Positions 14,430 to 22,153 of a stretch of 22,567 bases of DNA are shown here, one piece after another. The translations under genes and the position numbers were made by a program. The DNA is taken from positions 1 through 22,567 of the forward strand of contig SXWC01000126.1 in the NCBI GenBank assembly GCA_005789975.1, given 5' to 3'. Position 1 is the stretch's first letter. Each line of letters starts with the position of its first letter. The notes below the pieces were generated by a model that was given only the letters and a program-made list of their open reading frames with translations, did no database searches and had not been told where the DNA came from. This DNA comes from Planctomycetaceae bacterium (GTDB lineage: Bacteria > Planctomycetota > Planctomycetia > Pirellulales > UBA1268).

Positions 14430-16463
14430 TCAGAGCAGTCCGAGCAGCGAAGCCCAACGGCACAGGACGGCCGCCGGGTGAGCACCCTCGGCGTTGACCG
14501 CGAGCGAACCGACCGAATATCCGGCCCGCTCGAGTCGCTGGCGGTCGCTCTCCATGCGTCGCTGGAGCGGCTCGCTTCCGGCTCCCAGCAGGATCCACCG
14601 CGAGTTTCCCGGCTGCGCGGTCTCGATCGACATCGACCGCGGCATGCTGGCATCGGCGACCGCGATCCCGCGACAGGCGGAACCGAGCCGTTCGGCGACG
14701 AGCCAGGCGAAGGCCCCCCCTGCCCCGCTGCCGGCCACCGCCACGCGGGTTGGATCGATCGGCCGCTTCGCGTGCAGCGATTGGATCGCGCGGAGCACGC
14801 CCGGGATGTCGTCGCGGCTCCACTGACGATTGTCCGACGATCCGGGCAGGATCACCGCAACGCCCGAATCGGCGACGGCCGTCTTCCATGTCGTCGCCTC
14901 GCCGTCCGCGACCGGTCCGTGCGGAAGCCCGAGATAGACGAGCACGGCGACCGGCGCACGGCCGGAGCGCGGAATCACCGCCAGCGGCGGGTCGGCCATT
15001 TCCGCCGCCTCGAGCCTCACGACCCGCGCTGCATCGACCGGACCGGCGAGCGGATCGTCCGTCGTCGGCTCTCCTCCCGGGCCGACTGCGGGAACCTCCG
15101 CGGGCAAGCCGGCCAGTTCGATCTCGGTCGCCGCAGGCCGGCCGTCGGTCTCCACCGTCAGCCGCACCCGTTGCCCCGGCTCCCTGCCCGCGAGAAATCC
15201 GGCGAGCGCCGCGGCCGAAGGCCTGACGAGCGGGGGAATCCCTTCATCGCCCTCCGCGGCGATCGAAGTCACGGTGCCCCCCGCATTCAGTCCGGCCCGG
15301 TCCGCCGGGCCGCCGGGCAACACCCACCCCACCTCCACGGTCGCCGCCTCGTCCTTCTGCGGCGTCGGCGTGATGCCGAGCACGGCCCGCCGCCATGGAG
15401 GAGGCGCGGCGGCGAGCGTCGCCTTCACCGTCAGCTTCGTGGCCGCACCGGCAGGTTCCCGCCGCTCGATCACGAGTTCGACCTTGTCGCCGACATGCCG
15501 CGGCACAAGGCCGTGCCGCAGGTCGGCGATCCGGGCCACGGGGCGGCCGTCGATCTCGACGATCCGATCGCCGACCCGCACTCCCGCGCGGGCCGCGGGC
15601 GATCCCGGCCGGACCGTCCCGATCACGGGCTCACCGTTGATCTCGTCGCGCGAGCGGTAGCCGATGCCGAGCATGCCGCGGGCGAGCGACTCGCCGCGGG
15701 CGAGCCGGGGAAGATCGCGGACGAGATCCTCGAGCGGCACCGCGAAGCCGATCCCCGCGTCGTAGAGTTCGGTGCCGAGTTTCATCCCCGCGGTGTCGGC
15801 GGGCAGGGGCGTCACGACACCGATCACCCGGCCGGCGATGTCGATGAGCGGGCCCCCGTAGTTCATCGGGGAAACGGAGGCGTCGGTCTGCACCGCGAGC
15901 CCCCAGCCCCGGTTCACCGCCGACAGGATGCCGACGGCCACGCTCGGCTCGGCCGCGTTCCATGCCCGACCGACCGCGATCGTCCACTGCCCCGGGGCGA
16001 GGTCGCGACGAGCAATCACCTGGAGTTCGGGTGCGGCGGGGAGGGGCTCGGTCTCGAGCAGGACGATTCCCCGGGCGAGGTCGCGGCCCCGCGGCCTCGC
16101 GGCCCGGCGTTCACCATCGGCCAGCACGACGATCGCCTCGGTCGCATCCTCCGGCACGGCGAATGTCGTGGCCAGAATCAGCCCCGCACGGTCGATGATC
16201 AGCCCGGTGGAGGGTCCCGACGCGCCGCTGGCCTCGGCGGCGGCCGAGAGCGTGGATTGCGTGCCCACGGCCGGCTCGATGCGGACGACGGCGCCGGCCA
16301 CGCGGGCCACTGCCGCGCGGAACGCCGCCTCCTCGGCGAGCGTCGGCTCGCCCGCGACCAACGGAGCCCTCGGCGTCGCGACCACGATGCCGACGAGCAT
16401 CACGGCCGCCGGCAGCCAGGCCGCAAACCCAGGGCGACGCCATGACTTCCCCGCACCGCTCAT
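14430..16463 (-). CDS. Trypsin-fold/PDZ pseudoprotease fused to inactive hydrolase-like domain
   Basis: A 677-residue exported protein with an N-terminal membrane/signal segment (about 14-37). The trypsin-like region (about 50-245) keeps the HtrA frame (STGLIIDRAGLILATT, QTDASVSPMNYGGPLIDIAGRVIGV). However, the catalytic positions read Phe101 for His and Tyr202 for Ser (NYGGP instead of NSGGP), and the Asp site is not conserved (ARGIVLLE). Two PDZ-like domains follow (about 262-350 and 358-450); the first has GSPAARAGVRVGDRIVEIDG. Residues about 500-677 look like an alpha/beta hydrolase (RVAVAGSGAGGAFAWLVAERL), but the nucleophile in G-x-S-x-G is Gly580. It is probably a scaffold or substrate-binding partner. 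The ATG at 16463 overlaps the preceding stop as ATGA; it is the last gene of the five-gene cassette. Confidence 0.82.
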   Translation of the reverse strand: MSGAGKSWRRPGFAAWLPAAVMLVGIVVATPRAPLVAGEPTLAEEAAFRAAVARVAGAVVRIEPAVGTQSTLSAAAEASGASGPSTGLIIDRAGLILATTFAVPEDATEAIVVLADGERRAARPRGRDLARGIVLLETEPLPAAPELQVIARRDLAPGQWTIAVGRAWNAAEPSVAVGILSAVNRGWGLAVQTDASVSPMNYGGPLIDIAGRVIGVVTPLPADTAGMKLGTELYDAGIGFAVPLEDLVRDLPRLARGESLARGMLGIGYRSRDEINGEPVIGTVRPGSPAARAGVRVGDRIVEIDGRPVARIADLRHGLVPRHVGDKVELVIERREPAGAATKLTVKATLAAAPPPWRRAVLGITPTPQKDEAATVEVGWVLPGGPADRAGLNAGGTVTSIAAEGDEGIPPLVRPSAAALAGFLAGREPGQRVRLTVETDGRPAATEIELAGLPAEVPAVGPGGEPTTDDPLAGPVDAARVVRLEAAEMADPPLAVIPRSGRAPVAVLVYLGLPHGPVADGEATTWKTAVADSGVAVILPGSSDNRQWSRDDIPGVLRAIQSLHAKRPIDPTRVAVAGSGAGGAFAWLVAERLGSACRGIAVADASMPRSMSIETAQPGNSRWILLGAGSEPLQRRMESDRQRLERAGYSVGSLAVNAEGAHPAAVLCRWASLLGLL

Positions 16464-17479
16464 GGCGTCCCCCGTTCTCGGGGCCGCGGGCCCACGTCGC
16501 AGTCGATCACGGTGCCGTCACGAATCACCGACAGTCGCAACGGGTCTCCGGGGGCGATTCCGCCGGCGGCCTTCTGCACGGCCGCCCGGGACGCCACCGA
16601 CACGCCGCCCACGGCGACCACGAGATCGTCGGCGCGGAGTCCCGCCCGCGCGGCGGGGGAATCGGGGACGATCGACTCGACGAAAGGGGGCGTGCGGTCG
16701 ATCAGATCGGGCACGAGCACGATGCCGACGAGCCGCAGGTCGAGCGATTCGAGCGGTCCGGCCGCGGCGGGCTCCGCGGCGGTGCCCGACATGATCGCCT
16801 CGCAGCCGAGGGCGATTTCATCGACGGGCAGCGCGTAGTTGAGCCAGATGCCCCCGGCCGTGGTGCGGAGCTCCTTGCCGAGCATGCCGACGAGCCGCCC
16901 GTGGGAATCCACCACCGCTCCCCCGGGCGAACCTGGATTGTTGGTCGTGCTGTCGAGCACGTAGACATCGCCGGTGTAGGGAGCCTCGGCGGCGCCGCGG
17001 CGGGCCGCGAGCGGCACGATGGCCGCCACCACGCCCCGCTGCACGCTGACACGCTCGTCGCCCGCCGCCACGGCGAACAGGTTCGACAGTGCCATGATCC
17101 GCGTGCCGGTCGCCACACGGCCGGCGGGTTCGAGCATGAATGCCGGGAGATCGGTGGCGTCGATCGTGAGCAGCGCGATCTCCCGCCGCGGATCGACTCC
17201 CACCAGCGTGCCCCGAAATCGCCGCCCGTCGTCGAGCACGCAGTCGATCTCGTCGGAGTCGAGCACGGTGCTCATCGCGGTCACGATCCGGCCATCCGGC
17301 GACACGATCATCCCCGACTGATACGACTCCAGGCCGCGAACGCCGCCGGCGCCGTGGATCTTGACCACCTTGCGGGCCGCCGCCGCGGCCGTCACCTGTG
17401 GAGGCGCGACCTCGTCGGCGGCGACCGCCACGAGACCGGCCACGGCCACCAGCGCCGTCACGACCAGGCTCCGGATCAT
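16460..17479 (-). CDS. HtrA-like trypsin-fold/PDZ protein lacking the catalytic triad
   Basis: A 339-residue exported protein with a signal peptide (1-21). Residues about 35-225 follow the HtrA trypsin fold (YQSGMIVSPDGRIVTAMSTV, VGVDPRREIALLTID, LDSTTNNPGSPGGAVVDSHGRLVGM), but all three catalytic positions are changed. Ser70 stands for His, Glu100 for Asp, and GSPGGA replaces GNSGGP, so Pro185 is at the nucleophile site. One PDZ domain follows (about 250-328; PPFVESIVPDSPAARAGLRADDLVVAVGG). It is most likely a non-catalytic partner. Ser184, shifted by one residue, is a remote chance of residual chemistry. The ATG at 17479 overlaps the stop of the active protease gene as ATGA, and its own stop overlaps the next start, so the three trypsin-fold proteins are co-translated. 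Confidence 0.85.
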   Translation of the reverse strand: MIRSLVVTALVAVAGLVAVAADEVAPPQVTAAAAARKVVKIHGAGGVRGLESYQSGMIVSPDGRIVTAMSTVLDSDEIDCVLDDGRRFRGTLVGVDPRREIALLTIDATDLPAFMLEPAGRVATGTRIMALSNLFAVAAGDERVSVQRGVVAAIVPLAARRGAAEAPYTGDVYVLDSTTNNPGSPGGAVVDSHGRLVGMLGKELRTTAGGIWLNYALPVDEIALGCEAIMSGTAAEPAAAGPLESLDLRLVGIVLVPDLIDRTPPFVESIVPDSPAARAGLRADDLVVAVGGVSVASRAAVQKAAGGIAPGDPLRLSVIRDGTVIDCDVGPRPRERGTP

Positions 17480-19239
17480 GGCGATACCCCCTGCGGAGCC
17501 GCCGGCTCGATCACGAACGTGCCGAACTCCTGTCCGCCCCGACTCACCTCCAGCCGGGCGGGCATCGCCTGCGATCCTGCTTCACCCGCATCGTTCCAGA
17601 CGAGCCTGATCTCGCAGGGCTCGGCGTCGGGGCTCGTCCAGAGATCGATCGCCACCACCCGGCCGCCGTCCACGGCGAAGCGGGCCTCGACACCCGACGC
17701 GGCCGACTCCAAAACATCGACGAACTCGACGATCGCAGCGTCTCCAAGCTTGGCCGGATCCCGCGGTGCCGTGCCCCAAAAGATGGTTCGTCCGACAGCG
17801 GCAGGGCCGGCGGTCACGAGCTGCCGCCAGAGCACGAGGGCCGCGAGCATGCCGCCGCTCCCCGGAGGCACCGGGCTGCGGTCGAGCGCGTCGTCCACGG
17901 CGAGCGTCGAGGTGCCCGTCGGCAGGTCGATCGACGCGGAGGTGTCGGAGAGCTCGATGCGAAACTCATCACCCGTCGCGAGTCTTCCGGCAAAGACCCA
18001 CGGCCCCGACGGGAGGCTGCCGCGGGCCGCGGCGATGGCGGCGGCGACCCGGTCGCGCTCCACCACGTTGAAGTGATGGTTGGCGAATCCGGACCGCGGC
18101 TCGTGGAGCCCGCGGACGGCTTCGGGCAGTTCCGGCTTCGCGGCCTCGCCCCCCTGCCGCGGCTTCTCCTCTTCGGCTCCTCCCGCGACGATCGCGGCCA
18201 GTTCCGCGGGAGCGTGGATGGCGGCCAGCCGCACGAGCATCTCGAACCGCCGCCCGCCACGGCGGGAGACCAGCGGCACCTGCCAGCCCGCCGGGAGCGT
18301 GCCGAGCACGTTCTTGAACGCGTTCACCGAGCGGACCGGCCGCCCGGCGAGCGCGACGATCTCATCGTCATATCGCAGACCCCGTCGCCAGGCGTCTGAG
18401 GATTCGAGGATGTCGGAGACGACCACACGGCCCTCGGCACTCGTCGAGACGGTCGCGCCGAGCGTCGCGTGGTCGCAGATCCTTCCCGCCCTGAGGCAGC
18501 CGAGGAAGTTTCGCACCTGATTCGACGAGATCGCATACCCGGCCCCGACGTTCACCCGCCCCCGCTTCTCGAACGACGCCCGCCCGTTGACGCCGATGAG
18601 CCGTCCCTGCGCATCGAACAGCCCGCCCCCCGAGTTGCCCGGATTGATCGCGGCATCGACCTGCAGGCAGTCGGTGTATTCGAGGATCGTGCCCGCCGGA
18701 AACTGGTAGCGGTGCACGCCCGACACGATCCCGGCGCTGATCGAGGGCCTGAGGTCGGTGGCCAGCAGGAAGGGGTTGCCGGCGGCGAAGCAGAAATCGC
18801 CGACATCCACGAGGTCGCTGTCGGCGAGTTCGGCACAGGGAAAATCGTCGCGGCCGAGCAGCTTCACGAGCGCGAGATCGCCGGTCGGATCGATCCCCAC
18901 GAGCACGGCGTCGTGGAGCCGGCCGTCGCTGAGGCCGCAGGTCAGCGCGGGGCCGGCGGGCTGCACGACGTGGAAGTTGGTGGCCGCATATCCGTCGGGG
19001 GTCAGCAGCACGCCCGAACCGCCCCCCGCCTCGCCGGCAAAGATCGAGACCGCCGCGGCGGATGCCCGCCGAATGGCGTCGACCCGGCTGCGCTCCGCCT
19101 CGAGCACGACGGGATCGACGTCGGCGGCCCGTGCCGCGGCGCCGGCGGCGGCCCCACTGGCCACCGCGACGAAGACCGCCGCGAGGATGCGTTGCCTCGG
19201 GGGAGCACCGCGTCGCAGAAGGACGGGAGTCGGGATCAT
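17476..19239 (-). CDS. HtrA/DegP-type serine protease with intact triad and novel C-terminal region
   Basis: A 587-residue exported protease with a signal peptide (about 16-39). The trypsin-like domain (about 55-245) has the full triad: His90 in ATNFHVV, Asp121 in PTGDLALVK, and Ser203 in PGNSGGG, with AGYAISSNQVRNFL closing the domain. A PDZ-like domain (about 255-340) contains GLRYDDEIVALAGRPV. Residues about 385-587 form an extra domain without a recognised motif (HHFNVVERDRVAAAIAAARG, then beta-rich segments). DegP-like proteins degrade or refold misfolded envelope proteins. The ATG at 19239 overlaps the previous stop as ATGA and begins the signal sequence; the open frame further upstream is Arg-rich filler. 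It is the only one of three trypsin-fold proteins here likely to be active. Confidence 0.9.
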   Translation of the reverse strand: MIPTPVLLRRGAPPRQRILAAVFVAVASGAAAGAAARAADVDPVVLEAERSRVDAIRRASAAAVSIFAGEAGGGSGVLLTPDGYAATNFHVVQPAGPALTCGLSDGRLHDAVLVGIDPTGDLALVKLLGRDDFPCAELADSDLVDVGDFCFAAGNPFLLATDLRPSISAGIVSGVHRYQFPAGTILEYTDCLQVDAAINPGNSGGGLFDAQGRLIGVNGRASFEKRGRVNVGAGYAISSNQVRNFLGCLRAGRICDHATLGATVSTSAEGRVVVSDILESSDAWRRGLRYDDEIVALAGRPVRSVNAFKNVLGTLPAGWQVPLVSRRGGRRFEMLVRLAAIHAPAELAAIVAGGAEEEKPRQGGEAAKPELPEAVRGLHEPRSGFANHHFNVVERDRVAAAIAAARGSLPSGPWVFAGRLATGDEFRIELSDTSASIDLPTGTSTLAVDDALDRSPVPPGSGGMLAALVLWRQLVTAGPAAVGRTIFWGTAPRDPAKLGDAAIVEFVDVLESAASGVEARFAVDGGRVVAIDLWTSPDAEPCEIRLVWNDAGEAGSQAMPARLEVSRGGQEFGTFVIEPAAPQGVSP

Positions 19240-20510
19240 TTTTCGAAGACCGCCCCGTCGAACCGGACGGGGCCTCCCATGTCGCCGGAGAGAAAATCGA
19301 CGACGATCGAGAGCCGTCTGGCCGCCGCCACATCGACGTCGATCGGCAGACCGCCGACCACCGCGGCGTCGAGCCGCTGCTCCCATACCGGCTTGTCATC
19401 CGCCAGCACCGTGATCTGCACGCCCCCTTCCGCGCCTTCCTCGGCCGCCCGCACGACCAGCGTGCGAAACCGGCGGCTCTCGGCCGGCACGATCCACACG
19501 GCACGACTTCGCGGCCGCATGAGCAGCGAACGGTCGCCCCCCCCTTCGCCGGCGGCCTTTGCGCCCGGCGTTGGCACCAGTCGCGGTGCGAAGAACGCCG
19601 CGAGGCCATCGACCGCAGCGAGCGCCCCGAAAAATGGTTCGGCCGACACCGCCGAAGGCTCCAGGGTCGCGAGGCTCACCGTACGGCCGGCGGCGTAGTC
19701 GATCGCCTCGAGCATGCAGCCGGGGATTCGCACCACCCCGTCGAGCACGAGTCGCTCCGCCGTCCACTCGATGGTCGAGGCCGTCAGGCTGCCCCCGGCG
19801 ATCGTCACCCGGCTGCCGCTCCCCGCGGTCGCCGGGCGAACCCAGACGAGGCCGAGGACCTTTGCCCGCTTGACCGGAATGCGGTCTCCATCGAGCACCA
19901 CCGTCACCGCCTCGGGCGACACCCCGGTGATCGCGCACTCGACGAGCTCGAAGCCGTCTGCCCGCGTCACGGCGATGAGATCGGCCACAGGCTCGGCGGG
20001 CACCGCCGCGAGCCATGCGTTCCCGTCCGCCGCCACCTCCCCCCCTGCCGGCCGCGGTCCCCAGGCGACCTTCTTCACGAGGTCGATCGGCAACTCGATC
20101 CGGCCGGCGGCCCGCACGATCACCGCCGTTTCGCCCTCCCAGAGAAAATCATCGCCGCCGATCCCGGACCCATCGGCGGTCGTCACCTGCACGGCTGCCG
20201 CTCGAGCGGGCTCCGCAGTGGGTGGCTGTCGTCCGAGCCTGCGAATGGCGGCCAACGGCATCCCCTGCGGCCCGGCCCCGCGGTCGAGCACCGCCTGCTG
20301 CTGATCGAGCGACTCGAGCACCGCCTCGGTGACCGAGCCATCGGTCGCCTCAATGCGAACCGGCAGGCCGGCAGCGGCGGATTCGGGCACGAGCGGCGGC
20401 CAGCCCGCCGCCGCGACGACGATCGCCATGAGCCGCACGGCGCCCGTGCCGCCCGTGCCGCGGCACGGGCGAGAGAGGGCACGGCGGCGAACGGTGGTCA
20501 CGTCCTGCAC
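19236..20510 (-). CDS. Exported beta-rich protein with NPCBM-like C-terminal domain
   Basis: A 424-residue protein. A basic N-region and hydrophobic stretch (about 25-47) form a signal peptide. Residues 48-100 and 165-250 look like repeated small beta domains dealing with a stated value and its formatting (DGSVTEAVLESLD, DGFELVECAITGVSP). The C-terminal part (about 260-424) resembles the NPCBM domain that binds cell-surface carbohydrate (FRTLVVRAAEEG, ITVLADDKPVWEQRLD, LSIVVDFLSGDMGGPVRFDGAVF). No catalytic motif is seen. GTG at 20510 is chosen because GGGGAGG lies about ten bases upstream and the gap to the preceding stop is only two bases; ATG 20429 would shorten the N-region. It precedes the HtrA gene with an ATGA overlap, so it may anchor or target that protease. 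Confidence 0.72.
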   Translation of the reverse strand: MQDVTTVRRRALSRPCRGTGGTGAVRLMAIVVAAAGWPPLVPESAAAGLPVRIEATDGSVTEAVLESLDQQQAVLDRGAGPQGMPLAAIRRLGRQPPTAEPARAAAVQVTTADGSGIGGDDFLWEGETAVIVRAAGRIELPIDLVKKVAWGPRPAGGEVAADGNAWLAAVPAEPVADLIAVTRADGFELVECAITGVSPEAVTVVLDGDRIPVKRAKVLGLVWVRPATAGSGSRVTIAGGSLTASTIEWTAERLVLDGVVRIPGCMLEAIDYAAGRTVSLATLEPSAVSAEPFFGALAAVDGLAAFFAPRLVPTPGAKAAGEGGGDRSLLMRPRSRAVWIVPAESRRFRTLVVRAAEEGAEGGVQITVLADDKPVWEQRLDAAVVGGLPIDVDVAAARRLSIVVDFLSGDMGGPVRFDGAVFEK

Positions 20511-20512
20511 GC

Positions 20513-21619
20513 TCAGCGATCCTCCCCGCCGGACGCGAGCCGTTTGAAATACTGTTCGATCGCCTCCCGGTAATGCGGCGGAAACTCCCGGCCGATCTGC
20601 TGCAGGGCGCGTTCACGATCGTGGGGGGGCAGACGGCCCCAGTCCTCGCCACCGCCGACATCGCGTGTCTGCACGTCACCCGGGGCCCTGCCCCCCGCCG
20701 GTCGGCTGTCCTCCATCGGCTTGCCGGCCGATCCCTGCCCCTGGCCACCGCCCGATCCCGCCGCCCCGCCGCCCTCCTGCTGCTGCTGTTGTTGCTGCAG
20801 CTTCTCGATGAGTTTGTCGAGTGACTCGATCACGCCGTCCTGAACATCACGGGTCGCGGTGCCGGCCCGGCCGAGTTCGAGCCGCCGGGTGACGTCCCGC
20901 ATCCGGCGGGCGATGTGATCGAGCGAATCCGCCTCCAGCGCCGCCATGTCGGCCCTGAGCAGCCGTGCCACTCGGGCATACCGCACGGGGATCTCATGCT
21001 CGCGCTCGAGCAGCCGGTCGAGCGACTCGAGCGCGGCGTCGGAGGCGAGCAGCCAGTGCTGGCATGCCGCCCGATGAAAGAGCAGCGTGGCGGGATCGAC
21101 CGAGTTCTCCACGTCGACGCCCATGAGCAGCGGCATGGCGTCGTCGAAGCGGTCCCGCCGCACCAGTTCCCGTGCCCACCAGAGTTTGACGGCGTCACGT
21201 TCGAAGGGGGGCGTCGCGGGATCGTCGAGCCAGTCGAGATCGGGGTCTGCCGATCCGGAGCCGAATCCTGATCCGGCCGCGCGGATCGCCTCCCCCCGCG
21301 GGTCGCCGGAGGCAATCGTCTCCATCACGGAATCGAGCACATCCAGATGCTGCCGGTCGGCGGCGGCCCAGGCCGCGCGGGCCCGCGTCGATGCCGCCGC
21401 TGCCTCGGCGGGAGCCGCGGCGGCCGCGAGCCAGGCGAGGGCCGCGTCGCGGACCTCTTCGACAGGCGGGAGACGCCACGATGGCTCGCGGGCGAGTTCC
21501 GGTTCCCCGCCGCCGGCCGCGGGAAGCGTCGCCCCCGCGGTGTGGCCGCCAGCGGCAAGGCACAGGCCGAGCAGGATGGGGAGGAGGAAGGCGAGACGGC
21601 GTCGAGAAGGCGATATCAT
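20513..21619 (-). CDS. Exported helical protein with poly-Gln tract, first gene of the protease cassette
   Basis: A 368-residue protein I cannot name. A signal peptide (about 8-30) is followed by an Ala/Arg-rich helical region (50-115) and a helical-repeat-like region (140-260; LWWARELVRRDRFDDAMPLL, LLFHRAACQHWLLASDAALESLDRLLE) that looks TPR-like. A short coiled coil (262-282) ends in seven glutamines. A Gly/Ser/Gln linker (283-325) follows, then a conserved-looking tail, WGRLPPHDRERALQQIG...PPHYREAIEQYFKRLA. I recall this tail type in planctomycete proteins of unknown function, where it may mediate complex assembly. The ATG at 21619 begins the signal peptide; no strong Shine-Dalgarno precedes it. 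It leads the five-gene run, with only two bases to the next start. Confidence 0.75.
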   Translation of the reverse strand: MISPSRRRLAFLLPILLGLCLAAGGHTAGATLPAAGGGEPELAREPSWRLPPVEEVRDAALAWLAAAAAPAEAAAASTRARAAWAAADRQHLDVLDSVMETIASGDPRGEAIRAAGSGFGSGSADPDLDWLDDPATPPFERDAVKLWWARELVRRDRFDDAMPLLMGVDVENSVDPATLLFHRAACQHWLLASDAALESLDRLLEREHEIPVRYARVARLLRADMAALEADSLDHIARRMRDVTRRLELGRAGTATRDVQDGVIESLDKLIEKLQQQQQQQEGGGAAGSGGGQGQGSAGKPMEDSRPAGGRAPGDVQTRDVGGGEDWGRLPPHDRERALQQIGREFPPHYREAIEQYFKRLASGGEDR

Positions 21620-21824
21620 GCTCAACGTCACGCTCTGCCGGAGATGTCCGCGGTCAGCCCTGCGACCCCGTGCATGATAGTCGCCGACCTTCCCTCCGGG
21701 AAACGTCCGCCGCCCGGCCGGTCGAGCAGGCCCGCGGGCTTTCGCCCCCGGGACGCTCCGAGAACCGGACTCGTGGATCACACATCCGGCTCTCCGGGTT
21801 TCAGTACCCCTCCCCAAATCCTGA
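21620..21824 (-). promoter_or_regulatory. Upstream region of the protease cassette, weak promoter candidate
   Basis: On the minus strand TATCAT (21679-21674) with TTTCCC (21703-21698) 18 bases upstream is a weak promoter match about 55 bp before the ATG at 21619. A small TTCCC/GGGAA hairpin overlaps the -35 position. Nothing stronger was seen before the insertion element begins. Confidence 0.25.
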
Positions 21825-21880
21825 CCCAGGTCTTGTGGGAGAATCCTCGTGCCCCTGGTGGGGCTGGAAAGGGTTCTCAG

Positions 21881-22153
21881 ATGAAGAAGCGACGCAGTAC
21901 AGAGCAGATCGTGGGCTTGCTTCGGCAGGCTGATGTGGACCTTGGGAAGGGCACGAACGTGCCCGATGTCTGCCGACGGCTGGGTATCAGCCAGCAGACG
22001 TACTACCGCTGGCGAACGAAGTTCGGCGGGATGGATCCGAAGATGGCCAAGCAGCTTCAGGAACTCCAGAAGGAGAACTCGAGGCTGAAGAAGCTTGTTG
22101 CGGACCAGGCCCTGGACATGCTGATCCTCAAGGAGGCCGCCCGCCCAAACTGA
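21881..22153 (+). CDS. IS3-family transposase OrfA
   Basis: A 90-residue DNA-binding subunit. It begins [18 protein letters not shown] and has a helix-turn-helix (about 27-47; [19 protein letters not shown]), the KFGGMD hinge, then a leucine-zipper helix (58-84; [28 protein letters not shown]). This is the standard OrfA of the IS3 group, which recognises the element ends and is joined to OrfB by -1 frameshifting. Length is normal for the family. The TGA lies inside the start region of OrfB, whose frame runs through it. OrfA appears intact, but without a working OrfB the element should not move by itself. Confidence 0.92.
   Translation: MKKRRSTEQIVGLLRQADVDLGKGTNVPDVCRRLGISQQTYYRWRTKFGGMDPKMAKQLQELQKENSRLKKLVADQALDMLILKEAARPN

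Noticed and set aside
14034..16445. 803-codon plus-strand open frame
   Set aside because: Antisense to the 677-residue pseudoprotease and pseudouridine synthase genes, whose motifs are clear; translation is His/Arg/Gly filler.
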